Shown: positions 1-6,671 of the stretch, piece after piece
Layout of the letters: every line of letters starts with the position of its first letter
How positions within the stretch are numbered: the stretch's first letter is position 1
DNA from: Methylorubrum extorquens
GTDB lineage: Bacteria; Pseudomonadota; Alphaproteobacteria; Rhizobiales; Beijerinckiaceae
Assembly: GCA_019695455.1 (NCBI GenBank)
Contig: JAEUAC010000430.1
Span: 1-15,332 of the forward strand
Reading direction: 5' to 3'
DNA: 15,332 nt
Made by a program: the position numbers and the translations under genes
The notes under the pieces: generated by a model
The model's database searches: none
The model's input: the letters and a program-made list of their open reading frames with translations, nothing else
What the model was told of the DNA's origin: nothing

Positions 1-2
1 CG

Positions 3-77
3 GGCGGTCGGGAGGGCCTCCAGCTGCTCGGCCACTGCTCGCTCCTCTCCGTGGACAAGTCCGTGATCGCAGACTAG
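3..77 (+). CDS. 3' end of an unidentified gene (partial)
   Basis: The first 77 bases contain an open frame that ends in TAG at 75-77 and enters from beyond the left edge. It encodes 24 residues ending in SVDKSVIAD. Nearly every codon ends in G or C (exceptions GGT and GCA), which matches the coding signature of the neighbours, so I read it as a real gene tail. The fragment is too short to identify the family. A TetR-type regulator is conceivable because a TetR-like palindrome follows at 81-110, just before the carboxylase gene, but that is inference from context only. It lies 66 bp upstream of the carboxylase gene in the same direction. Confidence 0.5.
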   Translation, partial: GGREGLQLLGHCSLLSVDKSVIAD

Positions 78-80
78 CCT

Positions 81-110
81 GAATTCAGTTAGTGATCGCT
101 AACTCAGTTC
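81..110. promoter_or_regulatory. 30-bp imperfect palindrome, candidate operator for the carboxylase gene
   Basis: Twelve of 15 symmetric base pairs match about a centre between 95 and 96. The core at 87-104 (AGTTAGTGATCGCTAACT) has 16 of 18 positions symmetric, and outer GAA and TTC arms sit at 81-83 and 108-110. The octamer GTGATCGC also occurs at 63-70. The element lies in the short gap between the upstream gene end and the ribosome-binding site of the carboxylase gene, where a repressor could block initiation. The size and symmetry suit a dimeric regulator such as a TetR-family protein; the identity of the regulator is not visible. Confidence 0.5.
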
Positions 111-143
111 GTCTCTCCCACCACCCCCGCGGAGACAGCGTCG

Positions 144-1751
144 ATGGAGATGCTCAGCACGGCAGCCGACCCTGCCGGGACCTCGTTCGCAGCGAACGAC
201 GCGTCCCAGCGCGCCCTCGTCGCGGAGCTGCGCGAGAGGCTCCGGACCGCGGCGCAGGGTGGCCCGCAGCGCTCGCGGGACCGGCACGTGGCCCGCGGCA
301 AGCTGCTCCCGCGCGACCGGATCGACGTGCTCCTCGACGACGGGAGCCCGTTCCTGGAGGTCGCGCCGCTGGCCGCCGACGGCCTCTACGACGGCGACGC
401 GCCCGGCGCAGGAGTCATCGCGGGGATCGGGCTCGTGCACCGCCGGCACGTCATGGTCCTGTCCAACGATGCGACGGTGAAGGGCGGGACCTACTACCCG
501 CTCACGGTCAAGAAGCACCTGCGGGCGCAGGAGATCGCCCGCGAGAACCGGCTGCCCTGCCTCTACCTCGTCGATTCGGGCGGGGCGAACCTGCCGGAAT
601 GGCCGGAGGTGTTCCCGGACCGGGAGCATTTCGGACGCATCTTCTACAACCAGGCGAACCTCTCGGCCGAGGGCATCCCGCAGATCGCCTGCGTGATGGG
701 CTCGTGCACGGCGGGCGGCGCCTACGTGCCGGCCATGTCGGACGAATCGATCATCGTGCGGAAGCAGGGCACGATCTTCCTCGGCGGCCCCCCGCTCGTG
801 AAGGCGGCGACGGGCGAGGTGGTGAGCGCCGAGGATCTCGGCGGGGCCGACGTCCATGCCCGGCTGTCGGGCGTCGCGGACCATTACGCGACGGACGACG
901 TCCACGCGCTGGCGATCCTGCGCCGGATCGTCGGCACCCTGAACACCGTGAAGGCGCCGAACGTCGAGATCCGCGAACCGCTGGAGCCGCTGCTCGACGC
1001 GCACGAGCTCGAGACGGTCGTGCCGACGGACCTGAAGAAGCAGTACGACATCCGCGAGGTCATCGGCCGCCTGGTCGACGGATCGGAGTTCGACGAGTTC
1101 AAGCGGCTCTACGGCACGACGCTGGTGACGGGCTTCGCCCGCCTGTCCGGCATGCCGATCGGCATCATCGGCAACAACGGCATCCTGTATTCGGAGAGCG
1201 CGCTCAAGGGCGCGCATTTCATCGAGCTCTGCTGCCAGCGCCGCATCCCGCTCCTGTTCCTCCAGAACATCTCGGGCTTCATGGTCGGGCGCGACTACGA
1301 GGCCGGCGGCATCGCGAAGAACGGCGCGAAGCTCGTGACCGCCGTCTCGACCGCCCGGGTGCCGAAGCTGACGCTGGTCGTCGGCGGCTCCTACGGGGCC
1401 GGCAATTACGGCATGTGCGGCCGCGCCTACTCGCCGCGCTTCCTCTTCGCCTGGCCGAACGCCCGGGTGGCCCTGATGGGGTCCGAGCAGGCGGCCTCCG
1501 TGCTCGCCACGGTCCGGCGCGACAACATCGAGGCCCGCGGGGAGAGTTGGTCGACGGAGGACGAGGAGGCGTTCAAGAAGCCCATCCGCGACCAGTTCGA
1601 CCGCGAGGCGAACCCCTATTTCGCCACCGCCCGGCTCTGGGACGACGGCATCATCCTGCCCTCCGAGACGCGGCGCGTCCTCTCGCTCGCCCTCTCGGCC
1701 GCCCTGAACGCGCCCGTGCCGGAGACGAAGTTCGGCGTGTTCCGGATGTAG
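144..1751 (+). CDS. mccB: Methylcrotonoyl-CoA carboxylase beta (carboxyltransferase) subunit
   Basis: The protein is the carboxyltransferase half of a biotin-dependent acyl-CoA carboxylase. It moves carboxyl from biotin on a partner alpha subunit to 3-methylcrotonyl-CoA in leucine catabolism, in the cytosol. Its 535 residues match the usual MCC beta length. Visible marks are RGKLLPRDRIDVLLD (51-65), DSGGANLP (144-151) leading into VFPDREHFGRIFYNQ, the acyl-CoA loop GSCTAGGAYVPAM (186-198), GTIFLGGPPLVKAATGE, the second-half GGSYGAGNYGMCGRAYSPRF, and the C-terminus FGVFRM typical of MCC beta. GGAGA at 131-135 is well spaced for the ATG at 144; a second ATG follows two codons later. No biotinylated alpha subunit, isovaleryl-CoA dehydrogenase or HMG-CoA lyase gene is in the window. 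The related geranyl-CoA carboxylase beta subunit is the main alternative. Confidence 0.9.
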   Translation: MEMLSTAADPAGTSFAANDASQRALVAELRERLRTAAQGGPQRSRDRHVARGKLLPRDRIDVLLDDGSPFLEVAPLAADGLYDGDAPGAGVIAGIGLVHRRHVMVLSNDATVKGGTYYPLTVKKHLRAQEIARENRLPCLYLVDSGGANLPEWPEVFPDREHFGRIFYNQANLSAEGIPQIACVMGSCTAGGAYVPAMSDESIIVRKQGTIFLGGPPLVKAATGEVVSAEDLGGADVHARLSGVADHYATDDVHALAILRRIVGTLNTVKAPNVEIREPLEPLLDAHELETVVPTDLKKQYDIREVIGRLVDGSEFDEFKRLYGTTLVTGFARLSGMPIGIIGNNGILYSESALKGAHFIELCCQRRIPLLFLQNISGFMVGRDYEAGGIAKNGAKLVTAVSTARVPKLTLVVGGSYGAGNYGMCGRAYSPRFLFAWPNARVALMGSEQAASVLATVRRDNIEARGESWSTEDEEAFKKPIRDQFDREANPYFATARLWDDGIILPSETRRVLSLALSAALNAPVPETKFGVFRM

Positions 1752-1755
1752 CCCG

Positions 1756-2337
1756 ATGGGTCTCGTCGTCCCCGTCCTCCTCGGCTCCGTCCGGTCCGAC
1801 CGTCAGGGCATCAAGGCGGCGCGGTTCCTGTGCCGGCTGCTCGAGGCGCGGGGCCACGAGGCCGTGCTGGTCGACCCGATGGTGCTCCGGCTGCCGCTCC
1901 TCGACCGCATGTACAAGGAGTACGCGCCGGGCGAGGCGCCGGCCGCGCTCGCCGACCTCGCCGCGCTCTATCGCCGGGCCGACGGCTTCGCGCTGGTCTC
2001 CGCCGAGTACAACCAATCCGTCCCGCCGGCCCTGAAGAACCTCCTCGACCACTTCCTGGAGGAGTACTTCTGGCGGCCCTCGGCCATCCTGTCCTACTCG
2101 GCCGGGCGGTTCGGCGGCGTGAGGGCCGCAGTCGCCCTGCGGCCCATCCTGGGCGAGCTCGGCATGCCGAGCATTCCCTCGATCCTCGCCATCCCGTCGA
2201 TCGGGACTGCGCTCGACGAGGAGGGGCGTGCCGCCGAGCCGTGGCTCGACCGGGCGGCCGACCGCTTCCTGGCGGAGTTCGCCTGGTATGCCGAGGCTCT
2301 CGCCGCGCATCGCCGCGTCGCGCCGCCGCCCTACTGA
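1756..2337 (+). CDS. NADPH-dependent FMN reductase (flavodoxin-fold)
   Basis: This 193-residue protein belongs to the NADPH-dependent FMN reductase family (PF03358 type), soluble flavoproteins that pass electrons from NAD(P)H to flavin, quinones or azo compounds. The phosphate-binding loop is LLGSVRSDRQG near residues 8-18. The central SAEYNQSVPPALKNLLDH (82-99) and SYSAGRFGGVRAA (113-125) are hallmark segments of the family. The ATG begins four bases after the carboxylase stop, so the two genes are almost certainly cotranscribed and probably coupled in translation. An upstream GGATG inside the carboxylase tail could serve as a weak ribosome-binding site. The true substrate cannot be told from sequence, and a reductase is not a standard member of leucine-degradation operons, so its link to the carboxylase is unexplained. 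Confidence 0.85.
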   Translation: MGLVVPVLLGSVRSDRQGIKAARFLCRLLEARGHEAVLVDPMVLRLPLLDRMYKEYAPGEAPAALADLAALYRRADGFALVSAEYNQSVPPALKNLLDHFLEEYFWRPSAILSYSAGRFGGVRAAVALRPILGELGMPSIPSILAIPSIGTALDEEGRAAEPWLDRAADRFLAEFAWYAEALAAHRRVAPPPY

Positions 2338-2360
2338 CGATCGCCGGCGCCCGGTCGGCA

Positions 2361-2378
2361 TGTGGCTCGTCGGCCACA
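2361..2378 (+). terminator. Possible weak terminator hairpin after the FMN reductase gene
   Basis: Perfect 6-bp arms TGTGGC (2361-2366) and GCCACA (2373-2378) flank a 6-base loop, 23 bases after the reductase stop. No run of T follows, so intrinsic termination is uncertain. Confidence 0.3.
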
Positions 2379-2429
2379 CCCGGAAAACATCCCGATACCG
2401 CCTTCGGTCGCGCGAGCCTTCGCCGCGAT

Positions 2430-2500
2430 CCCGCCATAAACCGGGATCAATCGAGCCTTCTCAATAAGTCGTTACCCTGCAACGGTTTAGATCGTCTTTG
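2430..2500 (+). promoter_or_regulatory. AT-rich, promoter-like stretch upstream of ilvD
   Basis: The 282-bp gap between the reductase and ilvD is the longest non-coding stretch in the window. Within it, about 2430-2500 is markedly richer in A and T than anything nearby (for example CTCAATAAGTCGTTACC and GGTTTAGATCG). That is the likely place for the promoter of the ilvD cluster. No textbook -35/-10 pair stands out, and I see no leader peptide with runs of branched-chain codons, so attenuation is not supported. CGTT (2470-2473) and AACG (2481-2484) form a minor inverted repeat. Confidence 0.3.
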
Positions 2501-2619
2501 GGATCGGCTCCAGGTTCTCTCGCGGGAGCCGGGACGCCCGTCCGCTGGCTGTCGTGCGCCGTCGCGCGGGTGAGTGCGGGACGCTGGGTCCTGTCGACGG
2601 GTGTGGGGCGAGACCGGGG

Positions 2620-4350
2620 ATGGATGCGCGCCTGATCGACAAGTCGAAGCTGCCGAGCCGGTACGTGACGGAAGGGCCCGCCCGGGCGCCGCACCGCTCC
2701 TACCTCTACGCGATGGGTCTCACGAAGCAGCAGATCCACCAGCCGCTGATCGGCGTGGCGACCTGCTGGAACGAGGCGGCCCCCTGCAACATCTCGCTGA
2801 TGCGCCAGGCCCAGGCCGTGAAGAAGGGCGTCGCGGCGGCGGGCGGCACGCCGCGCGAGTTCTGCACCATCACGGTCACGGACGGCATCGCCATGGGCCA
2901 TGCCGGCATGCGGGCCTCGCTGCCCTCCCGCGAGGTCATCGCCGATTCCGTCGAGCTCACCATGCGCGGCCACGCCTACGACGCGCTGGTCGGCATGGCG
3001 GGCTGCGACAAGTCCCTGCCGGGCATGATGATGGCCATGGTGCGCCTGAACGTGCCGTCGGTGTTCATCTACGGCGGCTCGATCCTCCCCGGCTCCTTCC
3101 GGGGCCGGCCCGTGACCGTGCAGGACATGTTCGAGGCCGTCGGCCAGCACTCGGTCGGGGCCATGTCGGACGAGGACCTGGACGAGCTGGAGCAGGTCGC
3201 CTGCCCGTCGGCCGGCGCCTGCGGCGCGCAGTTCACGGCCAACACGATGGCGACCGTGTCGGAGGCGATCGGCCTCGCGCTGCCCTATTCGGCCGGAGCG
3301 CCCGCGCCCTACGAGATCCGCGACCGGTTCTGCTCCACGGCCGGCGAGGCCGTGGTCGAGCTCCTGCGTCGCAACATCCGGCCCCGGGACATCGTCACCC
3401 TGAAGGCGCTCGAGAACGCCGCGACCGTCGTGGCGGCCTCCGGCGGCTCGACCAACGCCGCCCTCCACCTGCCGGCCATCGCCCACGAATGCGGCATCAA
3501 GTTCGACCTGTTCGACGTGGCCGAGATCTTCCGCAAGACGCCCTACGTGGCCGACCTGAAGCCCGGCGGCCGCTACGTGGCCAAGGACATGTTCGAGGCG
3601 GGCGGCATCCCGCTCCTCATGAAGACGCTGCTCGACGGCGGCTTCCTGCACGGCGACTGCATCACGGTGACGGGCCGGACCATCGCCGAGAACCTCGCCA
3701 AGGTCGCCTGGAACCCCGACCAGGACGTGGTCCGCCCGGTCTCGAACCCAATCACGCCGACGGGGGGCGTCGTGGGCCTGCGCGGCAACCTCGCCCCGGA
3801 CGGCGCGATCGTGAAGGTGGCCGGCATGCCGCCCGAGAAGCAGGTCTTCTCCGGTCCGGCGCGCTGCTTCGACGACGAGGAATCGTGCTTCCGGGCCGTC
3901 TCCGAGCGGACCTACCGGGAGGGCGACGTGCTCGTCATCCGCTACGAGGGCCCGAAGGGCGGCCCGGGCATGCGCGAGATGCTGTCCACCACGGCGGCGC
4001 TGTACGGGCAGGGTATGGGCGACAAGGTCGCCCTCATCACGGACGGCCGCTTCTCGGGCGCGACCCGCGGCTTCTGCGTCGGCCATGTCGGGCCGGAGGC
4101 GGCGGTCGGCGGACCGATCGCGCTGATCCGGGACGGCGACGTGATCTCGCTCGACGCGATCGCGGGCACGCTGACCGTCGACCTGTCCGACGAGGAGCTG
4201 GAGCGCCGGCGAGCCGAGTGGCAGGCCCCCGAACGTCCGCCGCTCTCGGGCTATCTCTGGAAATACGCCCAGGGCGTCGGGCCGGCCGTCAACGGCGCCG
4301 TGACGCATCCGGGCGGAGGGGTAGGCGCGGCCTCCTATGCGGACCTCTAG
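2620..4350 (+). CDS. ilvD: Dihydroxy-acid dehydratase
   Basis: The enzyme converts 2,3-dihydroxy-isovalerate and 2,3-dihydroxy-3-methylvalerate to the 2-keto acid precursors of valine, leucine and isoleucine, using an iron-sulfur cluster and Mg2+ in the cytosol. The 576 residues read as a complete IlvD/Edd-family protein. Three cluster cysteines are visible: C49 in ATCWNEAAPC, C129 in AGCDKSLPGMMM and C201 in CPSAGACG. The Mg-site Asp and the Lys that is carbamylated in the family follow as D130-K131. The C-terminal part keeps TDGRFSGATRGFCVGH with its conserved serine. The ATG at 2620 is preferred over an in-frame GTG at 2554, because MDARLIDKSKLPSRYVTEG is the usual N-terminus. A sugar-acid dehydratase of the same family is less likely given close agreement with the amino-acid enzyme. 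Its last 14 bases overlap the exoR homologue. Confidence 0.92.
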   Translation: MDARLIDKSKLPSRYVTEGPARAPHRSYLYAMGLTKQQIHQPLIGVATCWNEAAPCNISLMRQAQAVKKGVAAAGGTPREFCTITVTDGIAMGHAGMRASLPSREVIADSVELTMRGHAYDALVGMAGCDKSLPGMMMAMVRLNVPSVFIYGGSILPGSFRGRPVTVQDMFEAVGQHSVGAMSDEDLDELEQVACPSAGACGAQFTANTMATVSEAIGLALPYSAGAPAPYEIRDRFCSTAGEAVVELLRRNIRPRDIVTLKALENAATVVAASGGSTNAALHLPAIAHECGIKFDLFDVAEIFRKTPYVADLKPGGRYVAKDMFEAGGIPLLMKTLLDGGFLHGDCITVTGRTIAENLAKVAWNPDQDVVRPVSNPITPTGGVVGLRGNLAPDGAIVKVAGMPPEKQVFSGPARCFDDEESCFRAVSERTYREGDVLVIRYEGPKGGPGMREMLSTTAALYGQGMGDKVALITDGRFSGATRGFCVGHVGPEAAVGGPIALIRDGDVISLDAIAGTLTVDLSDEELERRRAEWQAPERPPLSGYLWKYAQGVGPAVNGAVTHPGGGVGAASYADL

Positions 4351-5158
4351 CTTCGCCCTGGCGGGCGCCATCGCGCTCACGGCGGTCTTCGCGCCCGCGC
4401 GGCCCGGCCACGCGGTCGATCCCGCGCGGCCGAAGCTGCGGGCGGAGGCCTCCGAGGACTACGGCTCCGGCAAGGAGGCGCTGCGGATCGGCGTGCGCAG
4501 CTACAATGCCGGGGACAAGGGCGGGGCCGCGCGCGCGCTCGAATACGCCGCCGACCAGGGCTATCCGCTGGCCGCCTGGAAGCTCGGGCGGATGTACGCC
4601 GAGGGCGACGGCGTCGAGAAGGACCCGCTCAAGGCCTTCGCCTTCTACACGCGCATCGCGGACGAGAACGCCGACGAGGCTCCCGATTCGCCGAAGGCCT
4701 CGGTCGTGTCGAGCGCCTTCGTGGCGCTCGGCAGCTACTTCCTCGACGGGATCAAGAACTCCGTCTCGCCGAACCCGGAGCGCGCGGCGGAGATGTTCTC
4801 CTACGCGGCCTCCTATTTCGGGGATTCGGACGCGCAGTTCCACCTCGCCAAGCTGTACCTCTCGGGCAGCGGCGTCGACCGGGACGAGCGGCAGGCCGCG
4901 CGCTGGTTCAACCTTTCGGCCGAGAAGGGCAACCTCGGCGCCCAGGCCCTGCTCGGTCGCATGCTCGTGGAAGGGCAGGGCGTCCCGCGCGAGCGGGCGC
5001 GCGGCCTGATGTGGCTCACGCTCGCCAAGCAGGGCGCCGATCCGAAGCGCGACGCCTGGATCTTCGCCATGCACGCGGACGCCTTCGACGCCTCGAACGA
5101 GACGGACCGGCGCTCCGCCGTCGCCTCGGCCGAGCGGTTCCAGAGCCGGCGCCGCTAG
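4337..5158 (+). CDS. exoR: ExoR-like periplasmic Sel1-repeat regulator
   Basis: The 273-residue product carries a Sec signal peptide (hydrophobic stretch 7-20, likely cleavage after PGHA at 26) followed by Sel1/TPR-like helical repeats. Clear repeats are near 74-108 (YPLAAWKLGRMYAEGDGVEKD), 162-198 (DAQFHLAKLYLSGSGVDRD) and 199-234 (GAQALLGRMLVEGQGVPRE). Length, order and motifs resemble rhizobial ExoR, which in the periplasm holds the ExoS/ChvG sensor kinase inactive and so represses acidic exopolysaccharide and promotes motility. The partner kinase genes are not in the window. The ATG overlaps the ilvD stop by 14 bases. The nearest GGAGGG (4315-4320) is 16 bases upstream, which is far, so coupling to ilvD translation is likely. 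A general Sel1 protein of another role is the alternative. Confidence 0.8.
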   Translation: MRTSSFALAGAIALTAVFAPARPGHAVDPARPKLRAEASEDYGSGKEALRIGVRSYNAGDKGGAARALEYAADQGYPLAAWKLGRMYAEGDGVEKDPLKAFAFYTRIADENADEAPDSPKASVVSSAFVALGSYFLDGIKNSVSPNPERAAEMFSYAASYFGDSDAQFHLAKLYLSGSGVDRDERQAARWFNLSAEKGNLGAQALLGRMLVEGQGVPRERARGLMWLTLAKQGADPKRDAWIFAMHADAFDASNETDRRSAVASAERFQSRRR

Positions 5159-5170
5159 CCGACACCCGCC

Positions 5171-5323
5171 GTGGACCCGCAGGACCGGCTCCACGTCGCC
5201 GTCGCGCTCGTCGTGCTGGTCCTCCTCGGCGGGGCGTACTGGCTGATGGACGCCATGCACCGCAACGCCCGGCTCGAAGCCTGCCTCCTGGCGCGCGGGC
5301 GGACCTGCGAGAGCGTCCGCTGA
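5171..5323 (+). CDS. Small single-pass membrane protein downstream of exoR (50 aa)
   Basis: A GTG-initiated frame of 50 codons lies 12 bases after the exoR stop, in the same frame as exoR, and ends at TGA 5321-5323. The product begins MDPQDRLHVAVALVVLVLLG and has one transmembrane segment near 8-24, then a basic tail with two cysteines (C38 and C46, in LEACLLARGRTCESV). All but one codon (GAA) end in G or C, a strong coding signal for so short a frame. No clear ribosome-binding site precedes the GTG, consistent with coupling to exoR. The function is not recognised. The N-terminus lacks positive charges apart from one Arg while the tail is basic, so topology is ambiguous. It converges on xthA with 10 bases between stops. 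Confidence 0.65.
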   Translation: MDPQDRLHVAVALVVLVLLGGAYWLMDAMHRNARLEACLLARGRTCESVR

Positions 5324-5326
5324 CGC
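5313..5326. terminator. Small hairpin between convergent genes
   Basis: GCGTC (5313-5317) and GACGC (5322-5326) form a perfect 5-bp stem with a 4-base loop spanning the stop codon of the small membrane-protein gene, just before the convergent xthA stop. There is no T-run. It may act as a weak shared terminator or be chance in GC-rich DNA. Confidence 0.22.
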
Positions 5327-5333
5327 GCCGCCG

Positions 5334-6119
5334 CTAGGCCGCCAGACGCACCGAGACGGGGACGTGGTCGGAGGGCTTCTCGCGAGCCCGCATGGCCTTG
5401 TGGATCTCGGCGCCCTCCAGCCGGTCCGCCGCCTGCGGCGAGAGCAGGAGGTGGTCGATGCGGATGCCCTTGTTCCGCTGCCAGGCGCCGGCCTGGTAAT
5501 CCCAAAAGGTGTAGAGCCCGGCGGCATCCGAGCAGGCCCGGACCGCGTCCGTCCAGCCCGAGGCGACGAGGCGCCGATACGCGCCGCGGCTCTCCGGCTG
5601 GTAGAGGGCGTCGCCGAGCCAGGCCGCGGCGTCGTAGACGTCCCGCTCGTCCGGAATGACGTTGTAGTCGCCCGCCAGCACGACCGCCTCGTCGCGCAGG
5701 CGCAACTCGTCGGCGCGCGTCCGCAGCCGCTCCATCCAGGCGAGCTTGTAGGGGAATTTCTCCGTCCCGAGCGGGTTGCCGTTCGGCAGGTAGATCGACG
5801 CGACCCGCACGGTCCGGCCGCCCTCGCCGTCGATCAGCGCCTCGATGTAGCGGGACTGCACGTCCTCGTCGTCGCCGGGCAGGCGGGGCGTCGCCTCCCC
5901 CATGGGCAGCCGGGACAGGATGGGGACGCCGTTGAAACCCTTCTGGCCGTGCACGGCGCAGGCATAGCCCGCGCCCTCGACCTCCAGGCGCGGGAAGCCG
6001 TCGTCCTGGCACTTGATCTCCTGCAGGCACAGGACGTCGGGCTTCGTCTCCGCGAGGAAGGCCAGGAGATGCTCCAGGCGCTGCTTCACCGAATTGACGT
6101 TCCAGGTCGCGATCAGCAT
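5334..6119 (-). CDS. xthA: Exodeoxyribonuclease III (AP endonuclease)
   Basis: The 261-residue protein is a complete ExoIII-type enzyme of the exonuclease-endonuclease-phosphatase fold. It cleaves DNA 5' to abasic sites and trims 3' blocks during base-excision repair. Catalytic positions line up closely with Escherichia coli ExoIII: N7 in TWNVNS, E34 in LQEIK, Y110 in ASIYLPNG, D151 and N153 in AGDYNV, D222 in RIDHLLLS and H252 in SDHVPV. The ATG at 6119 is chosen because MLIATWNVNSVKQRLEHL is the standard N-terminus, although the frame stays open much further upstream. It is transcribed away from the CMD-family gene, with 63 bases between the two start codons, so both promoters must lie in or overlap that short gap. 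A hairpin abuts the start codon. Confidence 0.92.
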   Translation of the reverse strand: MLIATWNVNSVKQRLEHLLAFLAETKPDVLCLQEIKCQDDGFPRLEVEGAGYACAVHGQKGFNGVPILSRLPMGEATPRLPGDDEDVQSRYIEALIDGEGGRTVRVASIYLPNGNPLGTEKFPYKLAWMERLRTRADELRLRDEAVVLAGDYNVIPDERDVYDAAAWLGDALYQPESRGAYRRLVASGWTDAVRACSDAAGLYTFWDYQAGAWQRNKGIRIDHLLLSPQAADRLEGAEIHKAMRAREKPSDHVPVSVRLAA

Positions 6120-6122
6120 GCC

Positions 6123-6136
6123 CTGTCTTCGGACAG
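6123..6136 (+). promoter_or_regulatory. cUUCGg tetraloop hairpin in the xthA/CMD divergent gap
   Basis: CTGTC (6123-6127), loop TTCG and GACAG (6132-6136) form a perfect 5-bp stem with the C(UUCG)G closing arrangement known to be extra stable in RNA. As plus-strand RNA it would lie in the leader of the CMD-family gene. On the minus strand the same stem ends three bases before the xthA ATG and includes part of its only ribosome-binding candidate (CAGGG). Confidence 0.4.
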
Positions 6137-6182
6137 CGGGAGCGGCCTGACAAGGCTGCACGCGACGGGGTGGAGAGACGCC

Positions 6183-6575
6183 ATGGCGAGGCTGGTGGAA
6201 TACGCGGATGCGACGGCCGAGGTGCGGGCGGTGTTCGACGACATCAAGCAGGCGCGGGGCGTGCCGGACGTGAACAATTTCTGGAAGGCGCTCGCGCCCT
6301 ATCCGGACCTCCTGCGCCGCACCTGGGCCGATGTGCGGCACGTGATGGCGTCGGCAGGCGCGCTCGATCCGGTCGTGAAGGAGATGCTGTATCTCGCCGT
6401 CAGCATGACCAACGGATGCGGCTACTGCATCGCCTCGCACGGGGCCGCGGCCCGCAAGGCCGGCATGACGGACGCCATGCACGGCGGGCTCCTCGCGATC
6501 GTCGGCATGGCGAACGAGACGAACCGGCTCGCCTTCGGGCTGGGCGTGCCGGTCGACCCGGGCCTCGCGCCTTAA
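6183..6575 (+). CDS. Carboxymuconolactone decarboxylase / AhpD-family protein
   Basis: The 130-residue protein has the all-helical AhpD-like fold signature. The CxxC pair is C79 and C82 in NGCGYCIASH, with H86 after it and E67 before it in KEMLYLAVSMTN. This arrangement is typical of alkylhydroperoxidase-like members that act as thiol peroxidases or reductants, rather than of true carboxymuconolactone decarboxylases, which lack the CxxC. GGAGAG at 6172-6177 sets the ATG at 6183. The protein is soluble with no signal peptide. It stands alone: no peroxiredoxin or catabolic gene is beside it. The divergent neighbour is the DNA-repair gene xthA, which would fit an oxidative-stress theme, but that is inference. 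The exact substrate is unknown. Confidence 0.8.
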   Translation: MARLVEYADATAEVRAVFDDIKQARGVPDVNNFWKALAPYPDLLRRTWADVRHVMASAGALDPVVKEMLYLAVSMTNGCGYCIASHGAAARKAGMTDAMHGGLLAIVGMANETNRLAFGLGVPVDPGLAP

Positions 6576-6588
6576 CCCTAGGCCCGAG

Positions 6589-6605
6589 GGCCGGCTTGCC
6601 CGGCC
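6589..6605 (+). terminator. Possible terminator hairpin after the CMD-family gene
   Basis: GGCCGG (6589-6594) and CCGGCC (6600-6605) form a perfect 6-bp all-GC stem with loop CTTGC, 13 bases after the stop codon. No T-run follows, as is common in high-GC genomes, so it is only a candidate. Confidence 0.35.
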
Positions 6606-6671
6606 GCGCGACGCGGCGGAGGAACGGTCGCGGGATCGTGACGTTCTCGGTCCCATCACGTGGGCCGATCC

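Noticed and set aside
92..2035. 647-codon plus-strand frame overlapping mccB and the reductase
   Set aside because: Arg/Gly/Ala/Pro-rich and without domains; the other frame carries a complete carboxyltransferase.
2554..2619. GTG start 66 bases upstream of the chosen ilvD start
   Set aside because: The added residues (Arg-, Gly- and Cys-rich) are not IlvD-like; ATG 2620 gives the family N-terminus.
2338..2619. Attenuator or leader peptide for ilvD
   Set aside because: No short frame with clustered Leu, Val or Ile codons and no antiterminator-like paired stems could be found.
2461..4380. Long antisense frame opposite ilvD, and an 811-codon frame at 2574-5009 on the plus strand
   Set aside because: Both yield Arg-, Gly- and Pro-rich sequence without recognisable domains; ilvD and exoR account for the region.
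6120..6659. N-terminal extension of xthA giving a 441-residue protein
   Set aside because: The extension lies antisense to the CMD-family gene, looks like shadow sequence, and ExoIII proteins start at MLIATWNVNS-type sequence.
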